64,000 nt of DNA from Phalacrocorax aristotelis (Eukaryota > Chordata > Aves > Suliformes > Phalacrocoracidae): assembly GCF_949628215.1 (NCBI RefSeq), contig NC_134279.1, positions 53,804,266-53,868,265 of the forward strand, in the 5' to 3' direction. Below, piece by piece: positions 21,450-59,308 of the stretch; the first letter of the stretch is position 1; every line of letters starts with the position of its first letter. Position numbers and translations under genes: made by a program. The notes below the pieces were generated by a model. It did no database searches. It was not told the origin of the DNA and saw only the letters and a program-made list of their open reading frames with translations.

Positions 21450-22340
21450 GCCGCGGGCTCCTGCCCTATAATCGCATTTATTCGCTAATCTAACATTGAT
21501 TTCCTATTAGTTTCCAAAGCGATCGGCGATCGCGAAGCCGGGTTTGTGAAATGAACGCAAGCAAAAGACAGGACTTGCCCCCAGCTCCCATTAAGGAGGT
21601 CATTATAAAAGCGTGAACAAGTCTATTAATGTTTTATTGAAAGCGCATCGTTAACTTGTATCCATCCTTTTCTGAAAGTGGCATTGTGATATTGCTGTCT
21701 GTGGCACATCTTACCCAATATAGCCCGAGATTTCTCCATTATCTGTAACCAAGCAACACTTTCTGAATACCAAAAATTGAAAAGAACCGCTTAGTCTTCA
21801 AGAAAGTCCTCAATAATAGTGGAAAAGAACAAAGATCCAGGAGACAACAAAATGCCACAGGGGTGACTTTTCATGAGCAATTATCTCTCATTAATCAGAA
21901 GAACAGCTGCAATATTAATTTTCTCTCTTTCTTCCTCTCTTTTCACAGTCCCCAACATTTGAATAATCATAAATTTTGATTTCATGGAGCAGCAACATTG
22001 CCAGCGACTTGGAGACACAAGCTACCTACGCAGGGCGCACGCTTTGCACATAGCTCTTATTTTGAGGCTGCCAAAGAATAAAGTAAAGAAAAGAAAAGAG
22101 AGGAAAAGTTTGGGCCGGGCTGCTTCCCCCCCTCCTTTGCCTCGGAGCACGGATTAAACCAGCAGCCCCTTCCCTCCACCCCTGCCTCTTTCACTCATGG
22201 AAAGTAACGGGCGAATGTACCGAGTGTCTGCGCTAGCTTAAAGCGTGGGAGTTTCAACAACCTCGCTGTCCATTTAACTTCCAAACATGAAGCCAAGCGT
22301 TGTAGATCTGTCCAAAGAGACAATCTTTGGGCGTAACACA
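21450..22340. promoter_or_regulatory. Candidate conserved noncoding element 4 with RFX X-box
   Basis: Unique sequence about 3.3-4.1 kb upstream of GSX2. It includes TCGCTAATC near 21481, GTCTATTAATG near 21621, GGAGGTCATTATAAAA near 21595, and GTAACCAAGCAAC at 21745-21757. The last is an exact fit to the RFX X-box consensus GTNRCC(0-3N)RGYAAC. Homeodomain and RFX sites together are plausible in a neural-progenitor enhancer. No conservation data are available. Confidence 0.4.
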
Positions 22341-22553
22341 CATTGTGAGACTTCAAAAGGCCCTGGCGTTATATGCACTAAGAAGTGCATTCAGCAAGAA
22401 GGGTGCAATGCCTCTCCTTTCAGGGGCTCAGCCGCTGATTGTTTAACAAGCGACGTCGCCGCCGCAAGAAAACCGCGCTGCTCTGAAGATAAGGATGTAA
22501 CCTTAAAACTCGCGGTGGTTTTTTTTTCGGTTTGTTTGGTTTGTTTGTTTTAA

Positions 22554-22581
22554 TTTTTTTTTTTTTTTTTTTTTTTTTTTT
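22554..22581. repeat. T28 homopolymer
   Basis: Twenty-eight T in a row, preceded by GTTTGTTTGTTT. It could be the reverse complement of a retroposon A-tail, but no element body is recognised beside it. Confidence 0.9.
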
Positions 22582-22599
22582 GCATTTCAAAGAGTCTCT

Positions 22600-23240
22600 T
22601 AAGGGTGGGGCCGGCGGCCGCCAGGCGGGGGTGGGAGGGCGCAGTGCCTCCTGCCCAGCTCCTCGCTGCTCGGGGGGACCGAGACACACACCCCCCAGCC
22701 CTCCGACTCTGCCCATCTCCGGGCACCCGCAGTTCCCTCCTGGGCCCCGGCGGGCAGCACCGCGGAGCCTCTCCCCGGGGACCTGCTCACAGCCTGGCAG
22801 CGGCTGGTGGGCTCAGTCAAGGGGTTGCGGGCTAAGGAGGGGGCGCCCTGCTTCTCCCCCTCCCCCGCAGATCCAGCTTCCCGGTGCCCTTCCCTTCCGT
22901 GGAAGGTTTTCTTTACCCCCACCCCAGGTCATAACTTACCCCACCTCGACTTGGTTTGGCAGGCTCCCGGGAAATCTGTTTCCGAGAAAATTGGGGGGGC
23001 AGCTGTCCGAGAGACCTGTGGAGCACCCCCTACACAGAGGAAGGACAGGTCACTGTCTCCTCTTGCCCCAGCGCCCTCCTGCACCCTGCTGTGTCTCTCA
23101 CTGGGCGTGGAGGTCTGGTGCAGCATCCCCAGGTCCTGCCAGAGTGTGAGGGCCTACTTATCCCTGGGGAGAAACCTGCCCCTTCTTTCCCCCCCCTTGC
23201 AGCCCTTGGAGAGGTGGCACTGCTCCCACTTCATGGTGTT
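22600..23240. other. GC-rich intergenic DNA, no gene
   Basis: A moderately GC-rich stretch upstream of GSX2 with several overlapping frames on both strands. The peptides are proline/glycine/arginine-rich with no domain. I see no promoter elements or exon structure. Confidence 0.4.
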
Positions 23241-26200
23241 GGTGCTTTTCATGAAGATTTTTTTTTCACCCGATTAGATGCAAATTTCCACGCAAGTCTT
23301 TCAGGGCGGCTGTGATCACTGGCATTTGAATGAGCGCTTCAAAAAAGCCCCAGCACCAGCCTTCAGCCCCCTCTCTCCCTTCATTGCCTGACTCTGTCTT
23401 CTGCCTTCACCTGCAGGCCTACTGTGATAACTGTCTTTAGCTTAATGACCAACCAGCAGGCCTTATTCTGCTATCGTTTCTTATTTGGAGTGGGAACATT
23501 CCTTATTCACTTTGCAAGGCTCTTCCTAAGTGAATCAGGTTTGTACTTAAATACATGCATGTAAACCTTAATTCTCTCCCTCTTCAACCCTCTTAAAAAG
23601 AGTGTTGGCTTGTTGATGGGTTCCCTCTGGTGTCTGGATGCAAAGGAATCTTCTTGTTTGCGCCTTCTGACCATAGTGAAGTCTACAACAATGTCTACAA
23701 CAGTGTTTCTGCACTGTCTTCCTACAGGAGATTGTAAGGAAGAGCCAGAGGAGGAAATGCCTACTGAGATTATTCTTATCCGCAGTCTTGTCTGGTATTT
23801 TGCTGACCTTGGCTTTGCTGTGTCCGTAGTCCTCTTCAGATACGAGGCAACATCAGGCCAGACACTGCAGGCAGCCTGGGCTCTGGTTTCATTAATGACC
23901 TTTGTTTAGAGCTGTGGCAGCTAAAATTGTTAGCTGCTGGAGATGATGTGTATGAGGGAAAGCTGTGGTGGTGTATCTTTAAAGGGGATAAAGCTAAACC
24001 CCTGCAACAGCCTCAGTGGAGGTTTATGGTGGGAGACGGTGCTGAAGCCCCAAGCCCATGTGAGTCAGAAAAAGGATTCAAAATGCTGCTGTGGACTCTG
24101 GAACACACCAGCCATTACCAGTTTTGGCTTTACATTGATGTATCACAAATCAATACGAGAGTGACACTTTGTAGTAACACAGGTCCCAGCCCAGCCAAGA
24201 ACATGAGATTCTGTGTAATACTAAACATCCTATTCCATTTCTACCCTTGAAATTCAGCCCTTGTGCATTTTGATCCTTAGGGGTCATGCTTAGGTTGAAG
24301 CATTCTGCTTGACAGTCATCAAAAAGTAGTTTTTTGAAGTTGCTACCAGAGGAAATGCTCTTTTTGTTTTTGTTTTTTTTTTTTTTTTGCTAGCCAGTCC
24401 AGGGGAGTGGACATCAAATGCTGCTTGTGAGAAAAATGAAGAGGTCATCAAACATACCAACATATTATAGGAGCTACCTGTTTCACAGCCTGAAAATTGT
24501 ATGACTTCTGAGTTCACTTCATTCAGGCTATACAAATAAAATGGTTATAATTTAGTTCCTTTTTCCTGTTAGGAAAGTATGGATAGTTCAAGAACTGTAG
24601 CATGTTAAAGAAGCTACCTAAATGAGAGCTGATACTACTCCTGTGGACTCAGGAAGCAGAGGGGAATACAGTTAATGATGGAGTTCCTCAAGTATAAGTC
24701 TCAGAAGCAGTCGAAATACTTAGTTTAATTTGTTTTCTTGGCACAGCCAATAGGACTACCTCATTCATAGAAAAGAGGTGAAGTCAGTATTTGTGGAGAC
24801 TAGAGTCCCATACTGGAAGAAGTGGATTCTCCAAGAAGAGGAGTAATAGAAGTGCAATGCCAAAACCAATATAAGCTAGGAGCTCCGTGGCTGAACATGA
24901 CATTGTGACTGAGGCATCTGGGCACATTAATCCACGTTTACAAAGCATCGCTGTGGCACGGTCAGGCAACGGGTATCACAAAGCATAATGGGCCTGGCAT
25001 AGGCCATTCCACTAAGGAGATGGAAATACTAAAGCCGCCATGCATGGGGAAACCTCATCTGGGATAGCAGACAGTTCTCCATGTCCATCTCAGAAAAGAC
25101 TAAATCGGAGCATGTTCAGAGAACAGCTTTAGGAGTATAGTATTAGAGGAACATGGACCTTCACGAGAAGAAGAGACTCAAAGAGAGGAGATACAGCTTA
25201 TACCAGTTGCTTATACCAGTGAGATAAATATGTGCAAGAGAGAAGAGCTATTCCAATGAAAGAAGTGTATCACCACAAGAACAGATGGATATGCTCTGGC
25301 CATATAGCAATTTAGCCCGGAAATAACAAACTAAAGCTTATAAGTATGAGAGAAATGAAGTTCTGAAACTCATTGTAGGATTTACAAATGGGAGTATGAA
25401 ATGGAAGTAGTTTTAAGAGAAAACTTGACATGTTTCTGACTGTTACATAACCGTGCCTGAAGTTATGGGATTTTTTTCTGGAGTGAAGACACACACAAAG
25501 ACTACTTAAAATCCATTTTGACACAGTACTGACTTAATTTTAAGTTGCTGATTATTTGGTGGAACGTATTTTCTAAGAAAGATGCTGGATTGGTATTCCT
25601 AGAAACTAAGGTCCCCAGAGCAGCTGGAGGCAGCACTCTACTGCATCTTCCTTGCCCTCTATCCTGTATCATCTCTGTTCATTGCCTGATTAGTGTTGCA
25701 GATACTGCCTCTGCTCCAACAGGAACTGGTTTTGGTTTTCTTTCTTTTTACATTTGCTGTTAAGATAATGGAAAACAAAAGCCATGTGTGCCAAAATGGT
25801 GTTGGGTTTTTTTTCAGATGTCCAAATAAACATTGGTCTGTTTTTGATATGATCTGGAAACCTCTATAAGAAATAAACCTACCATCTAATTTCTTTACAC
25901 AATACAGTCTTAGCTTTGTCCAAGCAGCTGTTTTGTGAAAACAAATCTCTAATGCCTGTGGCTGGAAGCAGCCCTTTTTCAGTTTCATCCTTTTATATGC
26001 ATTTGTATCCTCAATTTAAAATAAAGGAACAAACCCAAAAGTTTCAGGAAGCAGAGTCTCAGTGAAGTACAGGCTAGAGGTATGCTACCTCTTGCTTTGC
26101 TAGGAAGAAAGTAATGTATAAAAGAAGCACACAGTATGAGCATGTCAAAATGGAACCAAAATTAAGTTTATTGGAACAATATAAAAAAGTTTTGCATAGC

Positions 26201-29200
26201 TGCCTCCTCCTATTTATAATGAATACATTGCCCAAGTTTGTATTCAAAGCTTCCTCTTTGAAAAATCACAGAAACAAAGTAATTTCACATATTTTACAAG
26301 CTTGTGTAAGTATATTAGTTCAATGCTTAATTAGTCTGCTATAGTGTTGAGGCTATGCCAAAATCTAATGGAAAAAGAATGACGGAAGTCCTGAAAATTA
26401 GTTTATAAGGTTCAGAGCAGTATTCTAGTGAAAAGGAAAGACATTACAATGGAAAAAGAACCCCCAGTATGAAGCTTTTGAAGGAGGAGGAAGTATTGCA
26501 ACCTGAACCACCAGAAGATGTAATCAGGACGGTATAAGTCACAATTTTGAAGTGTTAACAAAATATAATTACTATTATACATTGACCAGCTGAAAAAACA
26601 TCAGCCAAAAAAAAAAAAAGAGTCCAATGCTTGAAGAGCAGCTCAGACTCAAGCATCTCCACTTTAGCAGTCTGGATTCTCTTTGTTACGCTGCAGCTGA
26701 GCTGAAGAACTAATATTCTTATTAAAACACCTGTATGTCTAGAATACAGTTAACACTGCAATGTATAAGAGGTATGACTGTCTGCACTCCTCAGACATCC
26801 TGAGACAGACTCGTTGCAAGTCAGAAGATGGAAAGGTTTGGGTAAAGTACTACTCTCAGTCACAGAGCCGTAAGGCGGAGTTACTCTGCAGCTATTCTGA
26901 ATGGTGCAGTGGGAGTAGAATTTGGCCTGGTGTTTTCAAAGGTTAGTTAAACAAAATATGACCTTTTTCAGGCTAGGGGAACAAAAGAGGTCAGCTCATT
27001 CTCCAGAGCTACAAAAGATCTTTCAAGGGTACCAAAGAAATAAAAATAAAAGCCGTGATCACACTTCCTAGATGCAGACATAGAAACAACGCTTGTACGT
27101 TAAGGTATCACCCAGCGAGAAAAACCCTGGGAGCTTCCCAATTACTGAGTCCTGCCAGTAATTCACCCACTATGGGAAAGGTGTACAGATTCAAATGATC
27201 AATTTTTTCCAAGGTCCCAGAGCAAGATAGCTGCAGAACTGGGATTTGACTCAAAGTCTTCTACAATTCAGAATCTTGCAGTAAATAACAGTGCTTCATA
27301 AGGGATCTTGCAGAATTGCAAAGAGCCCACTGAACCTGATTGAACTTCAGTAACTCCTTGGGCAAAGGAAGCCCAGTGCAGCTTCCCCATTCCTTTGTGG
27401 GTAAGAGTTTGTACAGGTTATCTTCCTTCTCACAAGGACATTCTGGTACAAGCTGTGCATTGTGTAAAAACAGCTCAGTTACCCAGACTTCACTGATTTC
27501 AGTCTCTGCTGCAGGTTGGAATTGTTACTCCAGTCTCTTTGAGAAGAGAAGACAACTCCACTCCAATGTCTCAACCAAGCTGCAGTGAGATTTACAAAGC
27601 TGATCACAAAGTACCTTTGAATCATCTGTGCAGTTCTTTCCTCTGCTGCTTCTTCACACATGCATCAAGAAACTGTAGCATTCATATGGTGATGGGATAA
27701 AGCACAGATTTGCACTCTGCTATGTCAGGCCTCATGCTTAGGGCGAGACAGTGGGCGGCCAAAAATGAACTCAGAGAAGGAACTGGATCCTGAACAGAAG
27801 CAACTCCTTTCCAATACCTCTCTTGCTTTGAAAGGAAAGTAAGTTTCTTTTCAAGTTGCAGTTTATTCCCATCTCTCATGCTTTACCACAGAGGTTGGAA
27901 TTGTTATTTGTTTTTTACCTTCCTTGAGGACCTCATGCACTAGGAATGTAATATATGTGCTTTTGTCACACTTTAAACTACTCAGAACAAAAGCACCTAT
28001 TTTTTCATGCTTTATGGATCATGCCTCATACTACCAGAAAGAAAAGTATCTACTTGGAAGTAGAAAGATGTTCAAAAGGAAATAAAATTGTGATATCTGA
28101 GACAGGTTCTAGAAATCTCTTTGCTTATACACATTAGGAATGAACATGTTAGCATGCCCAAATATTAATGAACATTACATTGTTCAGAGGAAATCTCAGC
28201 CGTTCATGTTTTGATGATTTTAAATGAAAGACATCCTTCCCTGTTCTCTTTAGATCAACATTTGTCACAGTAATTAACGAGGAAGTAATTATAATGTAAT
28301 TTGTCAGAATAATCTGACAGGCAAAGAATTATGTTCTCAATCCTAAAGGAATACATAGTTCTAGTTTTCTGACATATTGGGTACGTGTGGGTGGCATAGC
28401 AGAGGGTATTTGCCTTTAAGCAGGATAAAAACTTTGGCACTTTCTATTCTCCAGCAAAAATGGACAGACGCACTGTCTAATTCTCTAAAATATGTTCATG
28501 AAGGCATTTTATCTTAAGAACAGATTAATAAATATGATTTTAACACTTTCCTGATATAAAAGCTACTTCTTTTTACAGTGACTTTGAGATCTGCAGTTCA
28601 GTTGCAGTAGTTCAGTAGTCACTTGCTGTTTCTTTAAGATGGTGAGTAAACAACTTTGTCATTCAGTCATATTTACCACGAGAAAAATAACTGTCCTCAA
28701 AACAAATATAAACTACAAGATAAGGCATCAAAGGACAGAAAAAAAACAAAAAAAACCAAGGGAAAATAAAGATACTAAGTTAAAATCCCTGCTGATGTTC
28801 AGGGGGGTATGATCGTTCACTCCAATAGCAGCTAGAAGAGCCCCACATTTGTCCTTGGCTTTTTTGTTTGTTTTGTTTTTTTTTTTTTTAGGAGAGAAGC
28901 TGACCACAGCTTTACCCAGCTAACAGCATCCGTTTCTGTAGCAGATACAGCAGAGGATTCAGCCCATGGTATTCCTTGATACTTGTTTCCAGCACTTCCA
29001 ATAGACATTGTTTTTAAAGGTGATCTTCTGAAGAAAGGTTTGATATAGTACATTTGCCATTTTAAGAATGTCTTAAAACCCTAGAACTTGCTGTTCCATT
29101 TGTATGTTTATATGACTTTGTTTATGTTTGGTTTTAGCGGACTTTATGCTTTTGTACTTGCGGCGTTGAACCCCCATCAATTTCAGTGCTACAGCCGTCG

Positions 29201-32200
29201 CACTTAAAATGAAAACCAGAGATTTTTTGTGTGCTTCTGTTTAACTGATGTGATTACAGGAAAAAAAAAGCAGTAAGGATTCTGCTATCTTAGATTCTTA
29301 TATCGATGGGAAGGGAAGAAACAAGTGTCCATACATATTTCCTATGTCAGCGAGTCCTACAAGAAAAAACCCCCAATGTCATGCCTAAAAACAGCCAAGA
29401 GTTTATCTTGCCTGTAGGTTATGTGGAACACAAGCAGGTTTTAAGTCGAGCACATCACAAATTCTTTTTGGATTAGGAGATTCTGCCTTCAGTACTGTGT
29501 TGTCATGTGGCCCTTGAAAGAGCAGGAGTACCCAGCTGTACCCGTCCACAGTTTTAATGGACTTGAAACTACAAGGACTCTGTTCTTCATTTTGTTATAC
29601 GTTAAGGAAATTCTGCAAAGGAAGTATCTGCTTTTCTCTTTACATGAGATCTATGCCTTCTGTACTTTATTTATGACTTATAAAGGGTCCCTCTCAGAAA
29701 TACTGTTTTCTGTATAGAGGTACCTTTTTGAGCTCTCCTGATGAACCGCATATAAATACAGTATAGGAAGCTGGACTAAAAGGAAGACAAAATAAATTGC
29801 TTGACAGGAAGAAAAAGGGCTAATACAAAATAAAGTGAATTGGAGCTATTCAACATATCTTTTTACTCTAAGAGCTCCCTCAGTTCTGCATCATAAAGTC
29901 AGCAACACAGCTCTGACTTACTGCAATGGTTTGGTGTCAAGACTTCCCTTTGCTTCTTGCACAGAAAACCTTGGTTAGTTTACCTGTGGTTTTACAAAGA
30001 TTTTGCAAAATAATCAGTTAATCAGCAAGAAAGAGTGCAGGAAACTGCTCAGAGAAACAAAGGCAATCCTGTGGCTCTAACAGTAAGTTCTGCTGTGTTA
30101 TTTGTAGCTACCTACCAGTTCTGACTTTGCCCTTCCACATTTCTGTAATACCATTACTAAAATATCATTTTTAGGTTTTGTTTTGTTTTAATTTTGTTTT
30201 GTTGAAACTCAAGGGGTTGTGGTGACCGATGCCATTAGCAGGAATGTTTACATTATCGGTAGCACTTTAGCCAGGCTTGTCAAGAGCTATGGGACATTTA
30301 AGCAGGACAGAGAAGCCAACCCAGAGATGAGAGGCTCTGCGTCAAGGCAAGGGACTGATGTGAGAGGAGGTCTTGGGACACAAGAGGCAAAGCACGGCCC
30401 GATGTGAGTACCCTTGGAGGTTTGCTACAGTCCTGCAGCTTTGCTAAACTTGCTCTGTGGTGTCCATGAATGTATGTTGCAGTCTACTATTTCTATCTTC
30501 CTCTCTCTGGCTTCTACCCTCCTATCCTCCCCTGCTTGCCCTCTTCCCTTGCTATCACCACCCACTCTTGTTTTCCTTCTTACTACCTCTCTTCTCTTAA
30601 TTAATCAGGGAAAGAAAAAAAGAAGCTGTTCCTGCCAGCTTTGCTTTGCTGTTGAGTGGTGGTAGGAGTTCAAAGAACAAGGTTTCTCCTGTGCCTGCTG
30701 CTTGTTCTTTGATGCCCTGTTGCGATAAAGGAGAGGGAAATAAATAAAGCAGGCAGCAAAAGAGGAAGAGAGGGAACTGGAATAAAGAGCTATGGGAAAA
30801 GAAATGTGACAATGACTTAAGTTCCTTTTAGATTACAGTATGCAGTTCGCACCGAGCAACTCTGAGGACGGGGAGTACCTCGGGCAGAGAGAGTTGTGCG
30901 TGGCACCAGTTCCCCCCCACTCAACAGCTAGGTGCAGTAAGCAAGTTCTCTGGGGAGGACAGTCCTACCTCAAACAACAGCACGGTGCTCTTCAAGCCGG
31001 ACTTTAGGCCTACCCTCTTTTCTTTAGATATAAAGAGAGTAAGTGGCTTAAAGGTACAATCTGTACGAGCCTGGCATTGCTTTCGCTATTCCCACAGAAA
31101 GGACAAGAGACATGTCCCACTGTTTTGGGTCAGAGTACACACCAAAACAGTCACAAGCAAACGCTGTGATGTGAAGGCACGGACTTGGGAGTGCATGGCT
31201 GGTGGGGGGTCTGGTGTGTGACAGTGAGGTGACAGCAGTGGAGAAGGAATGACTACCCGTGTGATACTCCTTGAAACAGAGGAGAGGCCCATGGTAAGAC
31301 CTTCATCAATGTGTGGTAGGATGCCAGCTACACAAAATGGGGAGCTTATGGCCTCTGAGGGTGGTCCAGCGCTGCTAAGACTGGTACTGAAGGTGTCAGC
31401 ACCAAGGAGATAGAGAGACACGTCAATCTCAAGATTAAGGCAGTTAATTTCTGCCTGAAAAACATGATTCTAACAGTGCCCATGCGAGATGATGAAAATG
31501 TCACTTAAACTGAGTTTTTCATAGGTGTCTGCTGGCTGTGTGCTTCGGTTTTAGTGCCTGTCCCAGAAGCCTGATACGCTGAAGTAGCTTGCACTCACCA
31601 CTGCAGTCAGTCGCAGCACTTTGAGCACACCAGGTGCTACAGAGCACATGCTGAAACATCATGGGCATCTCAACCTAGAAACCTAGCACTTCTGCTTAAC
31701 AGCCACCACCACAGTGCTTCCTCTGTTAAAGGCTACTGCATACTGAAAGCTGGAAACAGCAGACTGTGGAACAGGCAAGTAATGTACACCTAATGCAATG
31801 AGCTAATCGAGGGTCCTGGGACTTTCTTTCTCCTTTGTCTTACCTCAAACCAATCAAGCGAGCCAACCACACTTGTCACGTCATGCGGCACAGGGATCTT
31901 GGACCTCAAACAGCTTGTAGCTTGTAGCACTGCTACAAGGGCTCAGGTTGATGTAGGTCAGCCCACCCCTTCAATGTAATTTCCAAGATGTCCAGCATGG
32001 TGCTGCACAGCATTAACTCCCATTACCTGGCTGCTACTGTGGACACTCACCTGAAAACAAAGAGGTTACCAAGTTCATCCGTAGAGTGGGCTAGCACAAG
32101 GAGGCACAGCTTCAGTGAAACCAGCGGGTTTCCTCTTGCTTTTGCCAGTATTAAATTTGGTTCATTTTCTCAATTTCAGGACTGTTAGAGAGAAGCAATG

Positions 32201-33090
32201 AGTCATCAGTCCTGCTAAATCCAATCTCTGTGTGTGACATACATGTGCAAGAATAGTAACTAGGTAAAAAAACCACGTGTAAGCATACTAGTATGAAAGC
32301 ACACTATTACTCAGGGGAATTCTGTGTTATTCTGTAGAACTCAGTTATTTGGGAAATGAAACTTGTTACAAGTAGCTCATGACTGAAACATGTTTCCAGT
32401 GTGACAGTAAAAGATGCTGCTTTTTTCCTTTACAGCAAAGGCAGTGACATGGACTAGCTCACAACCGCACTGCTTCTACCCTGGTTTTACTCAGAGCAGT
32501 AAGCACCGCGACATCTTTGCATACGCTTTTTTCCTGAGAAATACACCACGAGGATCTTTATGAGTAATGGAGCAGCAACGTAGTCTTTCAGAAAACAAGC
32601 TGATCGGTGTATGTACTGTAGCAAGACAGGAAAAAAGAACTGCACGCATGTTTTAGGGGAAAAATGACCTAATAGGAGAAAGGGGCTATTGTAATTAAGA
32701 TACATGGTGTAAGGTACTAGGAAAGGAAAGGCGAATGTAGAATTCTCTTCGCACTCGTGAAAAGCAGATTCAGCCGCAGTTTCTTGCCTGTTCGGGGCTG
32801 AACCCCCTAACTGACATTATCTGTACATTAAATACTGCTGCAAGTACACGACCCACTAGTCCACGCTGTCAAATAAAAAAGATCTGCTCTCCCTTGTTAA
32901 AATGTCACCCTGCTACTGCTGAATCCCACGCCAGCGCTGCCTTCCCCTGCCGGCACAACAGCCAACGGCCTACCCGTTGCCGAGGCCGTTACGCTCGCAC
33001 CGGCATTTTCCAGCCTTTGCTTTAGGTTTTGGTTGTGACAAATACCAAGACTAAGCAGAGGGAGAGCAAGACCCCCGTTCGTTTTCAGGG
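23240..33090. other. GSX2-CHIC2 intergenic DNA, no gene recognised
   Basis: Mostly AT-rich unique DNA between the two divergent genes. Short frames here have no recognisable domains. It contains homopolymer runs (T16 at about 24373-24388, A13 near 26609-26621, T runs near 28878) and a short possible ancient SINE remnant at 27208-27270. I identify nothing else. Confidence 0.5.
27208..27270 (+). mobile_element. Possible MIR-like ancient SINE remnant
   Basis: The words AAGGTCCCAGAGCAAGATAG and CTGCAGAACTGGGATTTGA follow the order and spacing of the core of MIR-type tRNA-derived SINEs (AAGGTCACACAGC...GGCAGAGCTGGGATTCGAAC). The stretch is short and diverged. It may instead be a chance likeness or another ancient CORE-SINE. 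Confidence 0.4.
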
Positions 33091-33178
33091 ATTCCCTGTC
33101 AGCGCTCCATGCAAACGACGGTCTCCCGCGCGGTGCCCTCAAGCAGAAAAAAACCCCCTCCGCGCTCAAACGCTGAGG

Positions 33179-33277
33179 CCGGCGCGCGGCCCGCCCCGCC
33201 CCCGCCCCCGCCCCCACCCCGCCCCGCCCCGCTGCGGGGCGGGGTGGGGGCGGGGGCGGGGCGGGCCGCGCGGCCGG
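33179..33277. repeat. ~99-bp GC-box inverted repeat
   Basis: A C-rich left arm of repeated CCCCGC/CCCCCGCC units (33179-33230) is mirrored by a G-rich right arm (33235-33277). The outer ends read CCGG-CGCGCGGCCCGCC and its near-perfect complement. The arms differ by small unit-number indels. The whole is a string of SP1/KLF GC-boxes on both strands, able to form a hairpin or quadruplexes, about 230 bp upstream of the CHIC2 ATG. Confidence 0.9.
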
Positions 33278-33278
33278 A

Positions 33279-33294
33279 TGTTGTTGTTGTTGTT
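33279..33294. repeat. (TGT)5 trinucleotide repeat
   Basis: A short TTG repeat immediately after the GC palindrome, probably in or near the CHIC2 5' UTR. It is a potential length polymorphism. Confidence 0.9.
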
Positions 33295-33506
33295 CCTGCC
33301 CCGCCCCTCGCCCCCTCCCCCCGCGGAGGGTGACGGGCGCTTCCTCGCCCGGAGCCGCCGCCGCCGCCTCAACCTCAGCCGCTGCCGCTCGCTCCGGCAG
33401 CGGGGTGTCCCCGCCGGCCCTCTCCCGCCGGCCCCCGCGGCCGGCCCCGTGGCGTCGCCCCGGCTCCTCGCTCTCTCTTTCTCTCAGCGGACGCTCGGGC
33501 CCGGTC

Positions 33507-58807
<25,301 letters not shown>

Positions 58808-59100
58808 CATTTGATTTATTTATAGACACTTATTCCAGTATGTTGTCTTTCCAATGGTGCCTTGCTTGGTGCTCTCCTGGTGGTGACATAGCATTGGTTC
58901 TACAGAATCTTGTGGTTTTTTCATTCTTTTTTGTTTGGTATTTTTGTTTTGTTGTCTTTTTTTTTTAATAAGAGCATGTTCTAAGTGCATTTGGTCAAAC
59001 TCTGCAGAGTCATTTCATGCAAATGTTAACTACTACTTAAGTTATTGTTACTTTTACTACTTCTGTTTGTTAATGTATCTTGATTTGCAAAGAGTCTTTT

Positions 59101-59136
59101 ATATGTGTGCGCGCGTGTGTGTACATATATATATTA
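59101..59136. repeat. TG/CG/TA alternating tract
   Basis: A purine-pyrimidine alternating run with GCGCGCG followed by TGTGTGTACATATATATAT, within the inferred CHIC2 3' UTR. It is a potential Z-DNA-forming microsatellite. Confidence 0.85.
59120..59127 (+). promoter_or_regulatory. CHIC2: Pumilio-type site 1 (TGTACATA)
   Basis: An exact match to UGUANAUA in the inferred 3' UTR sense strand. It overlaps the TG/TA microsatellite, so it may be incidental. Confidence 0.4.
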
Positions 59137-59300
59137 CTATAAATACATAGCTGAAAATGGTATACAAGCGAGCAGGTATTTTTTTATCCCAAAATGACAC
59201 AACTGATTGACTGTACATTGTGTAAGTCCTTTTAATCATTCATTTACATACTGAAGTACCTTCTAAGACCCTCCTAAACTTTTGTCAGTGACTAGTCAAC

Positions 59301-59308
59301 TGTAAATA
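59301..59308 (+). promoter_or_regulatory. CHIC2: Pumilio-type site 2 (TGTAAATA)
   Basis: An exact and preferred form of the PUM1/PUM2 recognition element UGUAAAUA, in unique sequence about 490 nt past the stop. Confidence 0.5.

Noticed and set aside
23610-23909. A 99-codon plus-strand frame in intergenic DNA
   Set aside because: It has no domain, no repeat relation and no splice or poly(A) context. Chance is sufficient.
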